A stretch of 64,000 bases of DNA from Pachypanchax playfairii (taxonomy: Eukaryota; Chordata; Actinopteri; Cyprinodontiformes; Aplocheilidae). Position numbers and translations under genes: made by a program. The notes beneath the pieces were generated by a model that had not been told where the DNA came from, did no database searches, and was given only the letters and a program-made list of their open reading frames with translations. The stretch lies in assembly GCA_006937955.1 (NCBI GenBank), contig SSNP01000013.1, forward strand, positions 7,736,394 to 7,800,393. Reading direction: 5' to 3'. Shown in pieces: positions 13,655 through 24,566 of this stretch; positions within the stretch are counted from its first letter, which is position 1, and each line of letters begins with the position of its first letter.

Positions 13655-14346
13655 TAGGGCTGTCACAAACGATTATTTTAATAGTCAACTAATCATTAGT
13701 TTTTTTGGCGATTAGTCGACTAATCGTATCGTGTGTAAAGTCTAGCTTATTGTGTACAGCTGCACTAATGTACCAGTACACTTTTTAACACTGTAACGTA
13801 GTGGTTTTCAATAAATCATTAGCATTTGTAAAGTTAGAGCAAATACATGACATATGTTTGCTAATGGTAATGAAATTACCATTGCTTCAGCTGTAATATT
13901 AAGTGTGAATATTGAAGTGCGCTCTTACTCAGTGTGTTACGGTAATTTGAATATTGGAGTGCGTTTCTACATCCTGTTTTACGGTAATCCAGGTGCGGGA
14001 GGGAGAAAAAAGAAAATTCAGAACTTGTTCGGTTGTTGCACAGCGGAGAGATGCACGTTAGACATTCAATAAAGAAGTGCACTATAAGAAGACAAGAGGC
14101 TCTATGTACTGCTCGCAACCCCCAATACACCTTTTAACATGTAAATACAAGCAACTCCCCGCTAATGTTAGCAGCTAACAAGAAGACATGCTTTCTTTTA
14201 ATGCGTCGAGCAGAAAGACGGAACGCAGCTTGATAAAAAACAAAAAAAAAACAATGCTTCATTGAATTAACGATGACGTCGATTATTAAATTTATTGTCG
14301 ACTATTTTGTTTGTCGACGTAATCCTGACTAATCGTGGCAGCTCTA
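13655..14346. mobile_element. hAT-type MITE with 8-bp target duplication
   Basis: A 692-bp element with ends TAGGGCTGTCAC and GTGGCAGCTCTA (imperfect terminal inverted repeats). Subterminal motifs such as ATTAGTCGACTAATCG (5') and TTGTCGACTA (3') are present. It is flanked by identical 8-bp copies of CTATCAGG at 13647-13654 and 14347-14354, the target-site length of the hAT superfamily. There is no transposase frame, so it is non-autonomous. The start of the inverted repeat could be shifted by a base or two. Confidence 0.88.
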
Positions 14347-14873
14347 CTATCAGGACAGAACGTTCCTCAAGATCGCTGGCTGGTTCTTTGTCAGATTCAG
14401 GTTCCATCAGAAAACTCAAGCTGGTTAGTTTCGATCATGTGACTTGTATCAGCAGTGACTCATGCTGCTGGTCTCCAGTTCATAGATGAAATTTAAACTC
14501 AAGTCAGACCTCAGAAGTTTGACCTGACAATGTTTTGGGGGAATATTGATCCAGATTGTTAAATCTTGGTTTTCCACTGACAGGAAGTTTGTTTCATTTT
14601 GGTGATGATGTCATAATGGACAGGACTCAAATACAGAACCAGGAAAGTAAACGTTATGAAACATAAAGCTGATGGGGGTCTCAGCTGTCCCGTTTAATGT
14701 CTGTCAGGTCCTGTCCCTGCATTTCTGTGTCCCTGCATCCCTGTGTCCCTGCATTCCTGTGTCCCTGCATTCCTTTGTCCTTGCATCCCTGTGTTCCTGT
14801 CTCCCTGTGTCCCTGCATCCATGTGTCCTATGTTCCTGTGTCCCTGCATCCCTGTGACCTGTGTTCCTGTCTC
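14270..14873. repeat. First copy of a ~600-bp direct duplication
   Basis: This stretch is repeated almost exactly at 14881-15468. It includes the right end of the hAT MITE, its right target duplication, about 350 bp of unique flank and the start of a 16-bp minisatellite. The only clear difference I see is one extra 16-bp unit in this copy. The copy ends a few bases before a lone ambiguous base at 14878. This looks more like an assembly join than a biological duplication. Confidence 0.85.
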
Positions 14874-14877
14874 TTAT

Positions 14878-14878
14878 N
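14878..14878. other. Single-base ambiguity at a contig join
   Basis: One isolated n sits exactly between the two copies of the 0.6-kb duplication. Apart from the 250-base gap at 49547-49796 it is the only ambiguous base in the window. A minimal gap between overlapping, unmerged contig ends would look like this. Confidence 0.8.
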
Positions 14879-14880
14879 TA

Positions 14881-15468
14881 ACGATGACGTCGATTATTAA
14901 ATTTATTGTCGACTATTTTGTTTGTCGACGTAATCCTGACTAATCGTGGCAGCTCTACTATCAGGACAGAACGTTCCTCAAGATCGCTGGCTGGTTCTTT
15001 GTCAGATTCAGGTTCCATCAGAAAACTCAAGCTGGTTAGTTTCGATCATGTGACTTGTATCAGCAGTGACTCATGCTGCTGGTCTCCAGTTCATAGATGA
15101 AATTTAAACTCAAGTCAGACCTCAGAAGTTTGACCTGACAATGTTTTGGGGGAATATTGATCCAGATTGTTAAATCTTGGTTTTCCACTGACAGGAAGTT
15201 TGTTTCATTTTGGTGATGATGTCATAATGGACAGGACTCAAATACAGAACCAGGAAAGTAAACGTTATGAAACATAAAGCTGATGGGGGTCTCAGCTGTC
15301 CCGTTTAATGTCTGTCAGGTCCTGTCCCTGCATTTCTGTGTCCCTGCATCCCTGTGTCCCTGCATTCCTTTGTCCTTGCATCCCTGTGTTCCTGTCTCCC
15401 TGTGTCCCTGCATCCATGTGTCCTATGTTCCTGTGTCCCTGCATCCCTGTGACCTGTGTTCCTGTCTC
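14881..15468. repeat. Second copy of the ~600-bp direct duplication
   Basis: Copy of 14270-14873 at an offset of 611 bp up to the minisatellite. It begins inside the right part of the hAT MITE, whose truncated right end here reaches 14957. It continues into a longer version of the 16-bp minisatellite than the first copy has. Confidence 0.85.
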
Positions 15469-15795
15469 CCTGCATTCCTGTGTCCCTGCGTCCTTGTGTT
15501 CCTGTCTCCCTGTGTCCTGTGTTCCTGTCTCCCTGCATTCCTGTGTCCCTGCGTCCTTGTGTTCCTGTCTCCCTGTGTCCTGTGTTCCTGTCTCCCTGCA
15601 TTCCTGTGTCCCTGCGTCCTTGTGTTCCTGTCTCCCTGTGTCCCTGCATCCCTGTGTCCTGTGTTCCTGGGTCCCTGAATTCCTGTGTCCCTGCATCCCT
15701 GTGTCCTGTGTTCCTGTCTCCCTGGATCCCTTCATTCCTGTGTCCCTGCGTCCTTGTGTTCCTGTCTCCCTGGGTTTCTGTGTCTCCATGTCCTG
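15323..15795. repeat. 16-bp minisatellite with ~61-bp higher-order unit
   Basis: Units of about 16 bp with core TGTGTCCCTGCATCC and variants GTTCCTGTCTCCCTG. From about 15456 to 15640 a longer unit of about 61-62 bp, combining four basic units, is repeated three times. The truncated partner copy lies at 14712-14873. Open frames of up to 177 codons over it, on both strands, are stop-free-unit artefacts. Confidence 0.9.
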
Positions 15796-15959
15796 TTCGC
15801 TCCCTGCGTGTCTCCTTGAGTTCCATCACTCAGAGGTTTAGAAACCTTGTGTTACCACATCAGCTGTTTATTTTGTTCAGAAAGTTCCGGTTCCCCGCCG
15901 TCTCTCTGTGTTTGGACTTGACGTTGAATCCATTTACCATCTTTCCACCTACAGCTGAT

Positions 15960-16065
15960 GCTGCACGGTGATGCAGCTGGTACCACCTCTGCTTTGCAGA
16001 AAGAAGGTCCTGGGTTTGAAACCCAGCTGGGGCCTTGCATGCAGTGTGCATGTGTGGGTTTGAAT
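15960..16065 (+). mobile_element. tRNA-derived SINE-like fragment
   Basis: It contains a tRNA-promoter-like pair: TGATGCAGCTGGTACC (A-box-like) and GGTTTGAAACC (B-box-like), about 40 bp apart. The linking phrase AGAAGGTCCTGGGTTTGAA is typical of DANA-like fish SINE heads. It is diverged, with no clear tail or target duplication. Confidence 0.5.
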
Positions 16066-16199
16066 CTGACCCGGAGTTTATATGTTGGACTGATTTCTGT
16101 CCCTAAAAGCAGCAGAAATTCTCCCCGAGTCCATATCAGATTGGATCTGGTTCTGTCTGGGGAACTCGGGTTACTAACGACCGAACGGACCGTGTAGAA

Positions 16200-17880
16200 T
16201 CGTTGAAGGCTGTAACAGATGTCAGATCTGTTTTATAAAGGACCCCCTGTGGTAGGTGGTCTTCTTGGACTCTTCTGCATTTTATGATCTGGATCAGAGA
16301 TCAGAATAAAAATTATGTAAAGTCTATTTGTTCTCTCGTTCCTCTTCCTGTCGTCTTCCTCCCTCAAGTCTGTCTGACAGATGAGTTAGAACATGGAGGG
16401 AATCCCTGTTCTTCTCTTTGACCTGGGATTCCCTTGTTTTAGGAAACTGAGTGGGTGAGGTAACGTAAGGAGGAGGAATGATGAAGAAACAAGAGGCGAG
16501 AAGGCTGATAACGACTGAAGATGTTGATGAAACAGCAGAATTTCTCTTATGTAACATTGGGAAGGGGGGGGTCATGCTGAGGTCAGCAGGTGACGGAGAC
16601 GAAGGGACACGAGGGGTGAGTCATGACCATGATGACAGAGCAGGTGGAGGGAAACAGCATGAACTGAAACATGATTCATGAACTTATTGTTGTTACATCA
16701 GTCATTTCAGTTTGATTTTATAACGTGACTAAAATACTTCTGGTTTAATATTTGATTTTTATTTCACCGGTAAAGTTGAAAATCTTCAGCAGAAATGTTG
16801 ATTTAAAAAATATCTGAAAATGTTCCCGGACTTTTTTTCCTTAACATTTAAAATAGATTGAAGTCAAAGTTTTTCCTTAAAGCAGCTGTTTGGTTTCTGG
16901 GTTTAGAATGTGTTAAATCTGACTTCACATCAGCTGTTTGTATGTTTCTGTTTTCAGCATTTCTTTGGGAGTAAATAAACACTAACTGCTGCTTTTAAGA
17001 CACAAGCAGTAAAAGAAGCAGCAGATTCATCACAGACATGAAGCCAACAGTCACTATAAAGGTAAAATATGAACCAGAACATGATGTTCCTCAGATGAAA
17101 ACAAGGAGCTGTTGTATGACAGATGACAGGAAGCAGAATCCAGCAGAAACTAAGAGGTTTTCTTCTTCTACTGACCGACAGTAAGAAGTTGTTGGAACAC
17201 GTCCTGAGCAGGTTTCATTAGAACCACCTGGCACTCCGGTACGCCAGACAGAGCATCTCAACCACCAACTGAACAGGGACGGAGGCAGAATGTCAACAGA
17301 GAAGATCAAGCAACACAAGCCGAGGACCTGGTGAGTCGATTACTGAATGAGGTCCAGGTGAGACATAACAGATGCATGACAGGTGTATGTGACAGAAGTA
17401 AGAGGAAACATGCACACGCACATCCAAACTCGTCCAGTTTACCCGGAATGAATTTCATTCTGAAGACGCGTCTCTGATATGAATCAAACATCAAGTCCTG
17501 GTCTGAGATCCTGGTCCTGAATCTGAAGGAACCCCACATCCTTCTGGTGCTGATTTTATCTACAAGGTGATGGAGAAAAAGCAGATGAGCGCACGTTACT
17601 GCTGGTCACATGGACCGGAACATAGTCCACTTGTCAACAGAACCTGTTGTCCTTAAGGTTCAGAACTGGTATCCATTAAACTGTGTCACATGAGACCAGG
17701 ATCAGGGTCTGTCCCCTTTAAATACTTCATCACACCCAGACTGATCTTCTTTTGGTCCAAGTTCATGTTGCAGTAGTTTCTCAGGGGGGTCGACCGGCAA
17801 AGCTTTGAGTGTGACATCAGAGCATTTAAAAAAAACTTTCACAATAAGTCCACAGAACGTTCTGGCTCAAAGAGACCAAG
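16200..17880. other. Unique non-coding DNA
   Basis: About 1.7 kb with only short open frames (83 codons or fewer). I found no domain, convincing exon, RNA gene or tandem repeat. Confidence 0.55.
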
Positions 17881-17885
17881 TCCAC

Positions 17886-18125
17886 TGGGCCGTGGATCAT
17901 GCGGTAGAGCGGGTCGTCTGGTAATCAGAGGGTCACTGGTTTGAATCCTCGTGCCACTTGGTGGTGGTCGGAGGGTCTGGTGGTGTCTGGCAGCCTTGTC
18001 TCTGTCAGTGTGTGTCCAGGACAGCTGTGGTTACAACATGTGTGTAGTTCATCATCACCAAACGTGTGTGAATGAGTGACTGTTGTATGAAGCGCTTTGG
18101 GGGTCGTAGGACTTGAGTGATGCGC
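17886..18125 (+). mobile_element. tRNA-derived SINE (full-length-like)
   Basis: The head resembles a tRNA: CATGCGGTAGAGCGGGTC (A box) then GGTTTGAATCC (B box). The body ends in TGTATGAAGCGCTTTGGGG and a GCGCGATACAA tail, a 3' module shared by fish SINE/LINE pairs. No anticodon-arm folding supports a functional tRNA, so this is a retroposon rather than a tRNA gene. Confidence 0.65.
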
Positions 18126-18393
18126 GATACAACCACCAGTCCACCTTCACACATTCCATTTCTTTATTTTTTTAATAAAGTTAAATGAAAATAGAATAAA
18201 AAGAAATAAAAATACCAGGAATGTTTGGAGAGTTAATATAATGATGAGAAATATTTTATTTAATTAGACTCAAACGACGAGGGTCTAAAAATTTCACGGA
18301 CTATAAAACCCCAACAGGAAGTTGGACATTTTGTTTTTGCTCTGTAAACCTCAGTCTCAGACTGTGAATCAGTTAGAAACTGACCTGTTAGAG

Positions 18394-19490
18394 GGGCCAT
18401 CAGCTTGGGTCCACAGGGACCATCATCCCGGGTCTACAGGGACCATCAGCTTGGGTCCACAGGGACCATCATCCCGGGTCCACAGGGACCATCATCCCGG
18501 GTCTACAGGGACCATCAGCTTGGGTCCACAGGGACCATCATCCCGGGTCTACAGGGACCATCAGCTTGGGTCCACAGGGACCATCATCCCGGGTCCACAG
18601 GGACCATCATCCCGGGTCTACAGGGACCATCAGCTTGGGTCCACAGGGACCATCATCCCGGGTCCACAGGGACCATCAGCTTGGGTCCACAGGGACCATC
18701 AGCCCGGGTCCGCAGGGACCATCAGCCCGGGTCCACAGGGACCATCAGCCCGGGTCCACAGGGACCATCAGCCCGGGTCTACAGGGACCATCAGCTTGGG
18801 TCCACAGGGACCATCATCCCGGGTCTACAGGGACCATCAGCTTGGGTCCACAGGGACCATCATCCCGGGTCTACAGGGACCATCAGCTTGGGTCCACAGG
18901 GACCATCATCCCGGATCCACAGGGACCATCAGCCCGGGTCCGCAGGGACCATCAGCCCGGATCCACAGGGACCATCAGCTTGGGTCCACAGGGACCATCA
19001 ACCCGGGTCCGCAGGGACCATCAGCCTGGGTCCACAGGGACCATCATCCCGGGTCCACAGGGACCATCAGCCCGGGTCCGCAGGGACCATCAGCCTGGGT
19101 CCACAGGGACCATCATCCCGGATCCACAGGGACCATCAGCCCGGGTCCGCAGGGACCATCAGCCCGGGTCCACAGGGACCATCAGCCGGGGTCCACAGGG
19201 ACCATCATCCCGGGTCCGCAGGGACCATCAGCCCGGGTCCGCAGGGACCATCATCCCGGGTCCGCAGGGACCATCATCCCGGGTCCGCAGGGACCATCAG
19301 CGGGGGTTCACAGGGACCATCAACCCGGGTCCGCAGGGACCATCAGCCTGGGTCCGCAGGGACCATCAGCCGGGGTCTACAGGGACCATCAACCCGGGTC
19401 CACAGGGACCATCAGCCGGGGTCCACAGGGACCATCAGCCCGGGAACACAGGGACCATCAGCCGGGGTCCGCAGGGACCATCTACCCGAC
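18394..19490. repeat. 23-bp minisatellite (array 4)
   Basis: About 47 copies of a 23-bp unit with core CAGGGACCATCA followed by GCTTGGGTCCA, TCCCGGGTCCA or GCCCGGGTCCG. Many units contain a SmaI site (CCCGGG), and the right part is richer in CpG (GGGTCCGCAGG). All three + frames stay open for 370-400 codons because the 23-bp unit cycles through the frames. No frame has domain or splice support. Confidence 0.96.
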
Positions 19491-20590
19491 CTGTTGTGTG
19501 GGGGACCCATGAGAACCACCTTCATGTTGCAGCGTTGGAGTTTTTTGCTTCATTGCTGACGTTTGAAAACCTTTTGATCGAACCAATCAGAGCCCTGTTT
19601 GACGTCACCCTTCCTGTTGCTCATGATAAAGACTCAAAGCTGAGTCATTGTTTCAGATTAAACTTGTTTTTGTTTTTTAAATTTGTGTGATTTTGTTTCA
19701 GTCTGTTTCTGTGTCTGTTTTTCTGGAGAGTTTCCCCCAAAAGCCTGAAGACAAACCAACATGTCCAGAAGACACCACTTGATCAGTGCTGGATCTTAAA
19801 CAGGGGGCTGTTCCAGCCCGGCCTATTAGGGTCCAGAACCCTGATTACAAAAACAGACTCTGAGCAGTGCCAGCAGAAGAAGCAGCGAGGCTTGCTGTGG
19901 ATCTCAGAAAGTCCCAGCAGGATGATCCTAGTCGAGGCTTTTGGATGTGCAGAATGACGAGTTTTCACTTGTTTCCACAACATCTGTGCAGCTGTTCTGT
20001 GTGGCTGTAATTAGGCTTCATGGGAGTTGTGCAGAGTGATGTTGTTGCTCTGACTGAATGCCTGTGCACAGCTCTGGCTTGTAAACTATTAGGTCTGATG
20101 ACACGAGGCCAGTAAACATCTCAGCTCCAGAATTCAGCTCCTCTCTTCATTTTATAGGGTAGTGTTTCAACATACAGCCAACTTCCAGCTGAGCAGCACA
20201 CAGAGCTCTTTACAACTCGAGGAATTAGTTCAAAAGCTCTTTTAAATTATAATTAGCATGCCGGGGGCCCTGGAGCTGCATGAGGCCTCACGTGAGTTGT
20301 ACCAGAGCCTTAATGGTGAGCTAAAGACCTGAAGCTGCTGGGTTCTGAACTGTTTGGTTCTCATGTAACAGGAAAATCCCTGAAGTCCAGCTGCTATCCA
20401 TCTGCAACCTAAAAACACATACGGAGGGACAAATCGGACGTCAGCGCCTCACAGCTACAAGTCACACACAGATCTGAAACATGCAAAGGTTTATGTTTCA
20501 GTTGGATCTGCAGCCTTCAAGTGAATTTACTGCATCAAGTCCAACTTGACAGTCAAATGGGCTTAAACACAGACAGCTCAGAGGACGTGT
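19491..20590. other. Unique non-coding DNA
   Basis: Sequence between arrays 4 and 5. Short open frames only, with nothing recognisable as a gene, RNA or mobile element. Confidence 0.55.
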
Positions 20591-22722
20591 GGTGTGCATG
20601 AAACATGGCAGACGGTGGATATGTAACGTGCATGAAACACGCACGACGGTGGAGATGTAACGCCCATGAAATGCACGACGGTGGAGATGTAACGCGCATG
20701 AAACACGCACGACGGTGGAGATGTAACGCTCATGAAACATGCACGTCGGTGGAGATGTAACGCTCATGAAACGCACGACGGTGGAGATGTAACGCGCATG
20801 AAACACGCACGATGGTTGGAGATGTAACGCGCATGAAACACGCACGATGGTTGGAGATGTAACGCGCAGGAAACACGCACGACGGTGGAGATGTAACGCG
20901 CATGAAACACGCACGACGGTGGAGATGTAACGCGCATGAAACATGCACGACGGTTGGAGATGTAACGCGCAGGAAACACGCACGACGGTGGAGATGTAAC
21001 GCTCATGAAACACACACAACAGTGGAGATGTAACGCTCATGTAACACGCACGACGGTGGAGATGTAACGCTCATGTAACACGCACGACGGTGGAGATGTA
21101 ACGCTCATGTAACACGCACGACGGTGGAGATGTAACGCTCATGAAACACGCACGACGGTGGAGATGTAACGCTCATGAAACACGCACGACGGTGGAGATG
21201 TAACACTCATGAAACAAGCACGATGGTGGAGATGTAACGCTCATGAAACACGCACAACAGTGGAGATGTAACGCTCATGTAACTCGCACGACGGTGGAGA
21301 TGTAACGCTCATGAAACACGCACGACGGTGGAGATGTAACACGCACGACGGTGGAGATGTAACGCTCATGAAACGCACGACGGTGGAGATGTAACGCGCA
21401 TGAAACACGCACAACAGTGGAGATGTAACGCTCATGAAACACGCACGACGGTGGAGATGTAACGCTCATGAAACACGCACGACGGTGGAGATGTAACACT
21501 CATGAAACAAGCACGATGGTGGAGATGTAACACTCATGAAACAAGCACGATGGTGGAGATGTAACGCTCATGAAACACGTACGACGGTGGAGATGTAACG
21601 CTCATGAAACACGCACGACGGTGGAGATGTAACGCTCATGTAACACGCACGACGGTGGAGATGTAACGCTCATGAAACACGCACGACGGTGGAGATGTAA
21701 CACGCACGACGGTGGAGATGTAACGCGCATGAAACACGCACGACGGTGGAGATGTAACGCTCATGAAACACGCACAACAGTGGAGATGTAACGCTCATGA
21801 AACACGCAAGACGGTGGAGATGTAACGCGCATGAAACACGCACGACGGTGGGAGATGTAACGCGCAGGAAACACGCACGACGGTGGAGATGTAACGCTCA
21901 TGAAACACGCACGACGGTGGAGATGTAACGCTCATGAAACACGCACGACGGTGGAGATGTAACGCTCATGTAACACGCACAACAGTGGAGATGTAACGCA
22001 CATGAAACACACACAACAGTGGAGATGTAACGCTCATGTAACACGCACGACGGTGGAGATGTAACGCTCATGTAACACGCACGACGGTGGAGATGTAACA
22101 CGCACGACGGTGGAGATGTAACGCTCATGAAACACGCACGACGGTGGAGATGTAACGCTCATGTAACACGCACGACGGTGGAGATGTAACGCTCATGTAA
22201 CACGCACGACGGTGGAGATGTAACGCTCATGAAACACGCACGACGGTGGAGATGTAACGCTCATGAAACACGCACAACAGTGGAGATGTAACGCTCATGT
22301 AACACGCACGACGGTGGAGATGTAACGCTCATGAAACACGCACGACGGTGGAGATGTAACGCTCATGTAACACGCACGACGGTGGAGATGTAACGCTCAT
22401 GAAACACGCACGACGGTGGAGATGTAACGCTCATGAAACACGCACAACAGTGGAGATGTAACGCTCATGAAACACACACAACAGTGGAGATGTAACGCTC
22501 ATGTAACACGCACGACGGTGGAGATGTAACGCTCATGTAACACGCACGACGGTGGAGATGTAACGCTCATGAAACACGCACGACGGTGGAGATGTAACGC
22601 TCATGAAACACGCACGACGGTGGAGATGTAACGCTCATGAAACACGCACAACAGTGGAGATGTAACGCTCATGTAACACGCACGACGGTGGAGATGTAAC
22701 GCTCATGAAACACGCACGTTGG
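20591..22722. repeat. 34-bp minisatellite (array 5)
   Basis: About 62 copies of a 34-bp unit with the segment GATGTAACGCTCATGAAAC followed by ACGCACGACGGTGGA. Variants include GCGCATG, GTAACACGC and CACAACAGTGG. A shorter 23-bp derivative lacking the 11-bp GCTCATGAAAC segment occurs at least three times (near 21338, 21690 and 22097). Each full unit carries several CpGs. Minus-strand open frames of 60-180 codons over it are repeat artefacts. Confidence 0.96.
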
Positions 22723-22959
22723 TTTGAGGCATTAAAAATAAAGCAGGACAGGAAGCAGTGATCACTAAGGATACTGTAAGGGGTCTGATTGTTCAGCTCC
22801 TCAGATACACCAGAGTCTCAGTCCAGAAACAAGCAGAGGTCAGTACTTACAGGTCCAGTGTCAGGCTGACAGGCGGGGAAAGGCTAAAGTAAAGGGAGGG
22901 AGAAGTTCCTAAATTCAGATAATCAGAGTCCAAAGAATAATCCAGTTGAGACAAAGTTG

Positions 22960-23200
22960 AGCCGGGTTCTGCTAGAGGTTTCTTCCTGTTAAAAGGGGGT
23001 CGTTCCTTTCCACTGTCGCCAATTGTTCTTGCTCAGGATGGGGGATTGTGCTGAAATAACAATTCAGCCCAATCGGCTGGTTCCTTAGATAGAAAATGTT
23101 TTATTATTAATTGATTGATTTTTCTGTGAAGTGCCTTGAAATGACTTTGTCATGAACTGGCGCTTTATAAATAAATAAACTTAAACTTAAACTCAAAGTT
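22960..23200 (+). mobile_element. L2-type LINE 3' end fragment
   Basis: It contains the phrases GAGGTTTCTTCCTGTTAAAA, CACTGTCGCCAATTG and AAGTGCCTTGAAATGAC, and ends GCGCTTTATAAATAAATAAA. This combination is the familiar 3' untranslated end of fish L2-type LINEs. No coding part is present, so it is a short 5'-truncated insertion. A related phrase occurs at 44645-44670 beside the L2 reverse transcriptase remnant. Confidence 0.7.
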
Positions 23201-23707
23201 GGTCGAGGTCCAGAATCTCAGGGGTAATCAAAAACACAGATGGACAGACAGGAACAAACTGCTAGGAGGTACGAGAGGTATTCAACAGATGAGCAGTGAT
23301 CAGGTGGATGATAGGAGACCGTATAGAGAACCGAACCGGAGAGTCAGCGAGTGCACGACATGAGTCTGATTACAGGAGAGAGAGAATCAGCTGTGCAAAA
23401 CCAACTGAAACCAAATGATAACATAAAGCCGTATGAAGGAGAGACATAACACATAATAACTGAAATTAAATAACAACAAATCACTAAAACACCATGAAGA
23501 TGAACCCAGGCAGAAACCCTCACATGGACTCTGAGCTTTTTGGTATCACCACTAAAAGAATTCTGAAATCATTGGGATTCAATTCAGATCCAGAGTTCAG
23601 TCTGAGATGGTCCTTCCTGTCAGATTGTGTTCAGGTCGTTTCTTTGGGTGTTTTCAGTTATTCATGTTGTTACAGTAACAGTCTTCATGTTTGTACTTCT
23701 TTATCTG
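23201..23707. other. Unique DNA before array 6
   Basis: No supported gene. A 374-codon open frame starts at 23494 and runs into array 6. Its first 70 codons show no signal peptide, domain or splice evidence. Confidence 0.5.
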
Positions 23708-24566
23708 AACCCAGTTCTGTTGTGTCCGAACCCAGTTCTGTAGGACCTAAACCCAGTTCTGTTGGATCAAAACCCAGTTCTGTTGGTTCTGAACCCAGTT
23801 CTGTTGGGTCCGAACCCAGTTCTGTTGGATCCAAACCCAGTTCTGTTGGATTCAAACCCAGTTCTGTTGTGTCCAAACCCAGTTCTGTAGGACCTAAACC
23901 CAGTTCTGTTGGATCCAAACCCAGTTCTGTTGGTTCTGAACCCAGTTCTGTTGGGTCCGAACCCAGTTCTGTAGGATCTAAACCCAGTTCTGTTGGATCC
24001 AAACCCAGTTCTGTTGGATTCAAACCCAGTTCTATTGGATCCAAACCCAGTTCTGTTGGGTCTGAACCCAGTTCTGTTGGGTCTGAACCCAGTTCTGTTG
24101 GGTCCGAACCCAGTTCTGTAGGATCTAAACCCAGTTCTGTTGGTTCAGAACCCAGTTCTGTTGGGTCCGAACCCAGTTCTGTAGGATCTAAACCCAGTTC
24201 TGTTGGATCCAAACCCAGTTCTGTTGGGTCCGAACCCAGTTCTGTAGGATCTAAACCCAGTTCTGTTGGATCCAAACCCAGTTCTGTTGGATTCAAACCC
24301 AGTTCTGTTGGATCCAAACCCAGTTCTGTTGGGTCTGAACCCAGTTCTGTTGGATTCAAACCCAGTTCTGTTGGATCCGAACCCAGTTCTGTTGGGTCTG
24401 AACCCAGTTCTGTTGGGTCCGAACCCAGTTCTGTTGGATCCGAACCCAGTTCTGTTGGGTCCGAACCCAGTTCTGTTGGGTCTGAACCCAGTTCTGTTGG
24501 GTCCGAACCCAGTTCTGTTGGATCCGAACCCAGTTCTGTTGTGTCTGAACCCAGTTCTGTTGTTGG
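23708..24566. repeat. 21-bp minisatellite (array 6)
   Basis: About 41 copies of a 21-bp unit with core CCCAGTTCTGTTGG and variable GTCCGAA, ATCCAAA, TTCTGAA or ATTCAAA segments. Because 21 is a multiple of three, one frame reads as a constant 7-residue repeat (PSSVGSE or PSSVGSK) on + and another (TELGSDP) on -. Both strands are open for about 295-374 codons. Coding potential cannot be excluded from frame alone, but open reading on both strands and the absence of gene context argue against it. Confidence 0.95.

Noticed and set aside
17886..17960. tRNA gene
   Set aside because: A- and B-box-like sequences are present, but they continue into a SINE body and tail and no convincing cloverleaf can be drawn.
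18322..19690. Collagen-like GPQGPS-rich frames of 374-396 codons
   Set aside because: There is no Gly-X-Y regularity beyond the repeat, all three frames are open, and the period of 23 bp is not a multiple of three.
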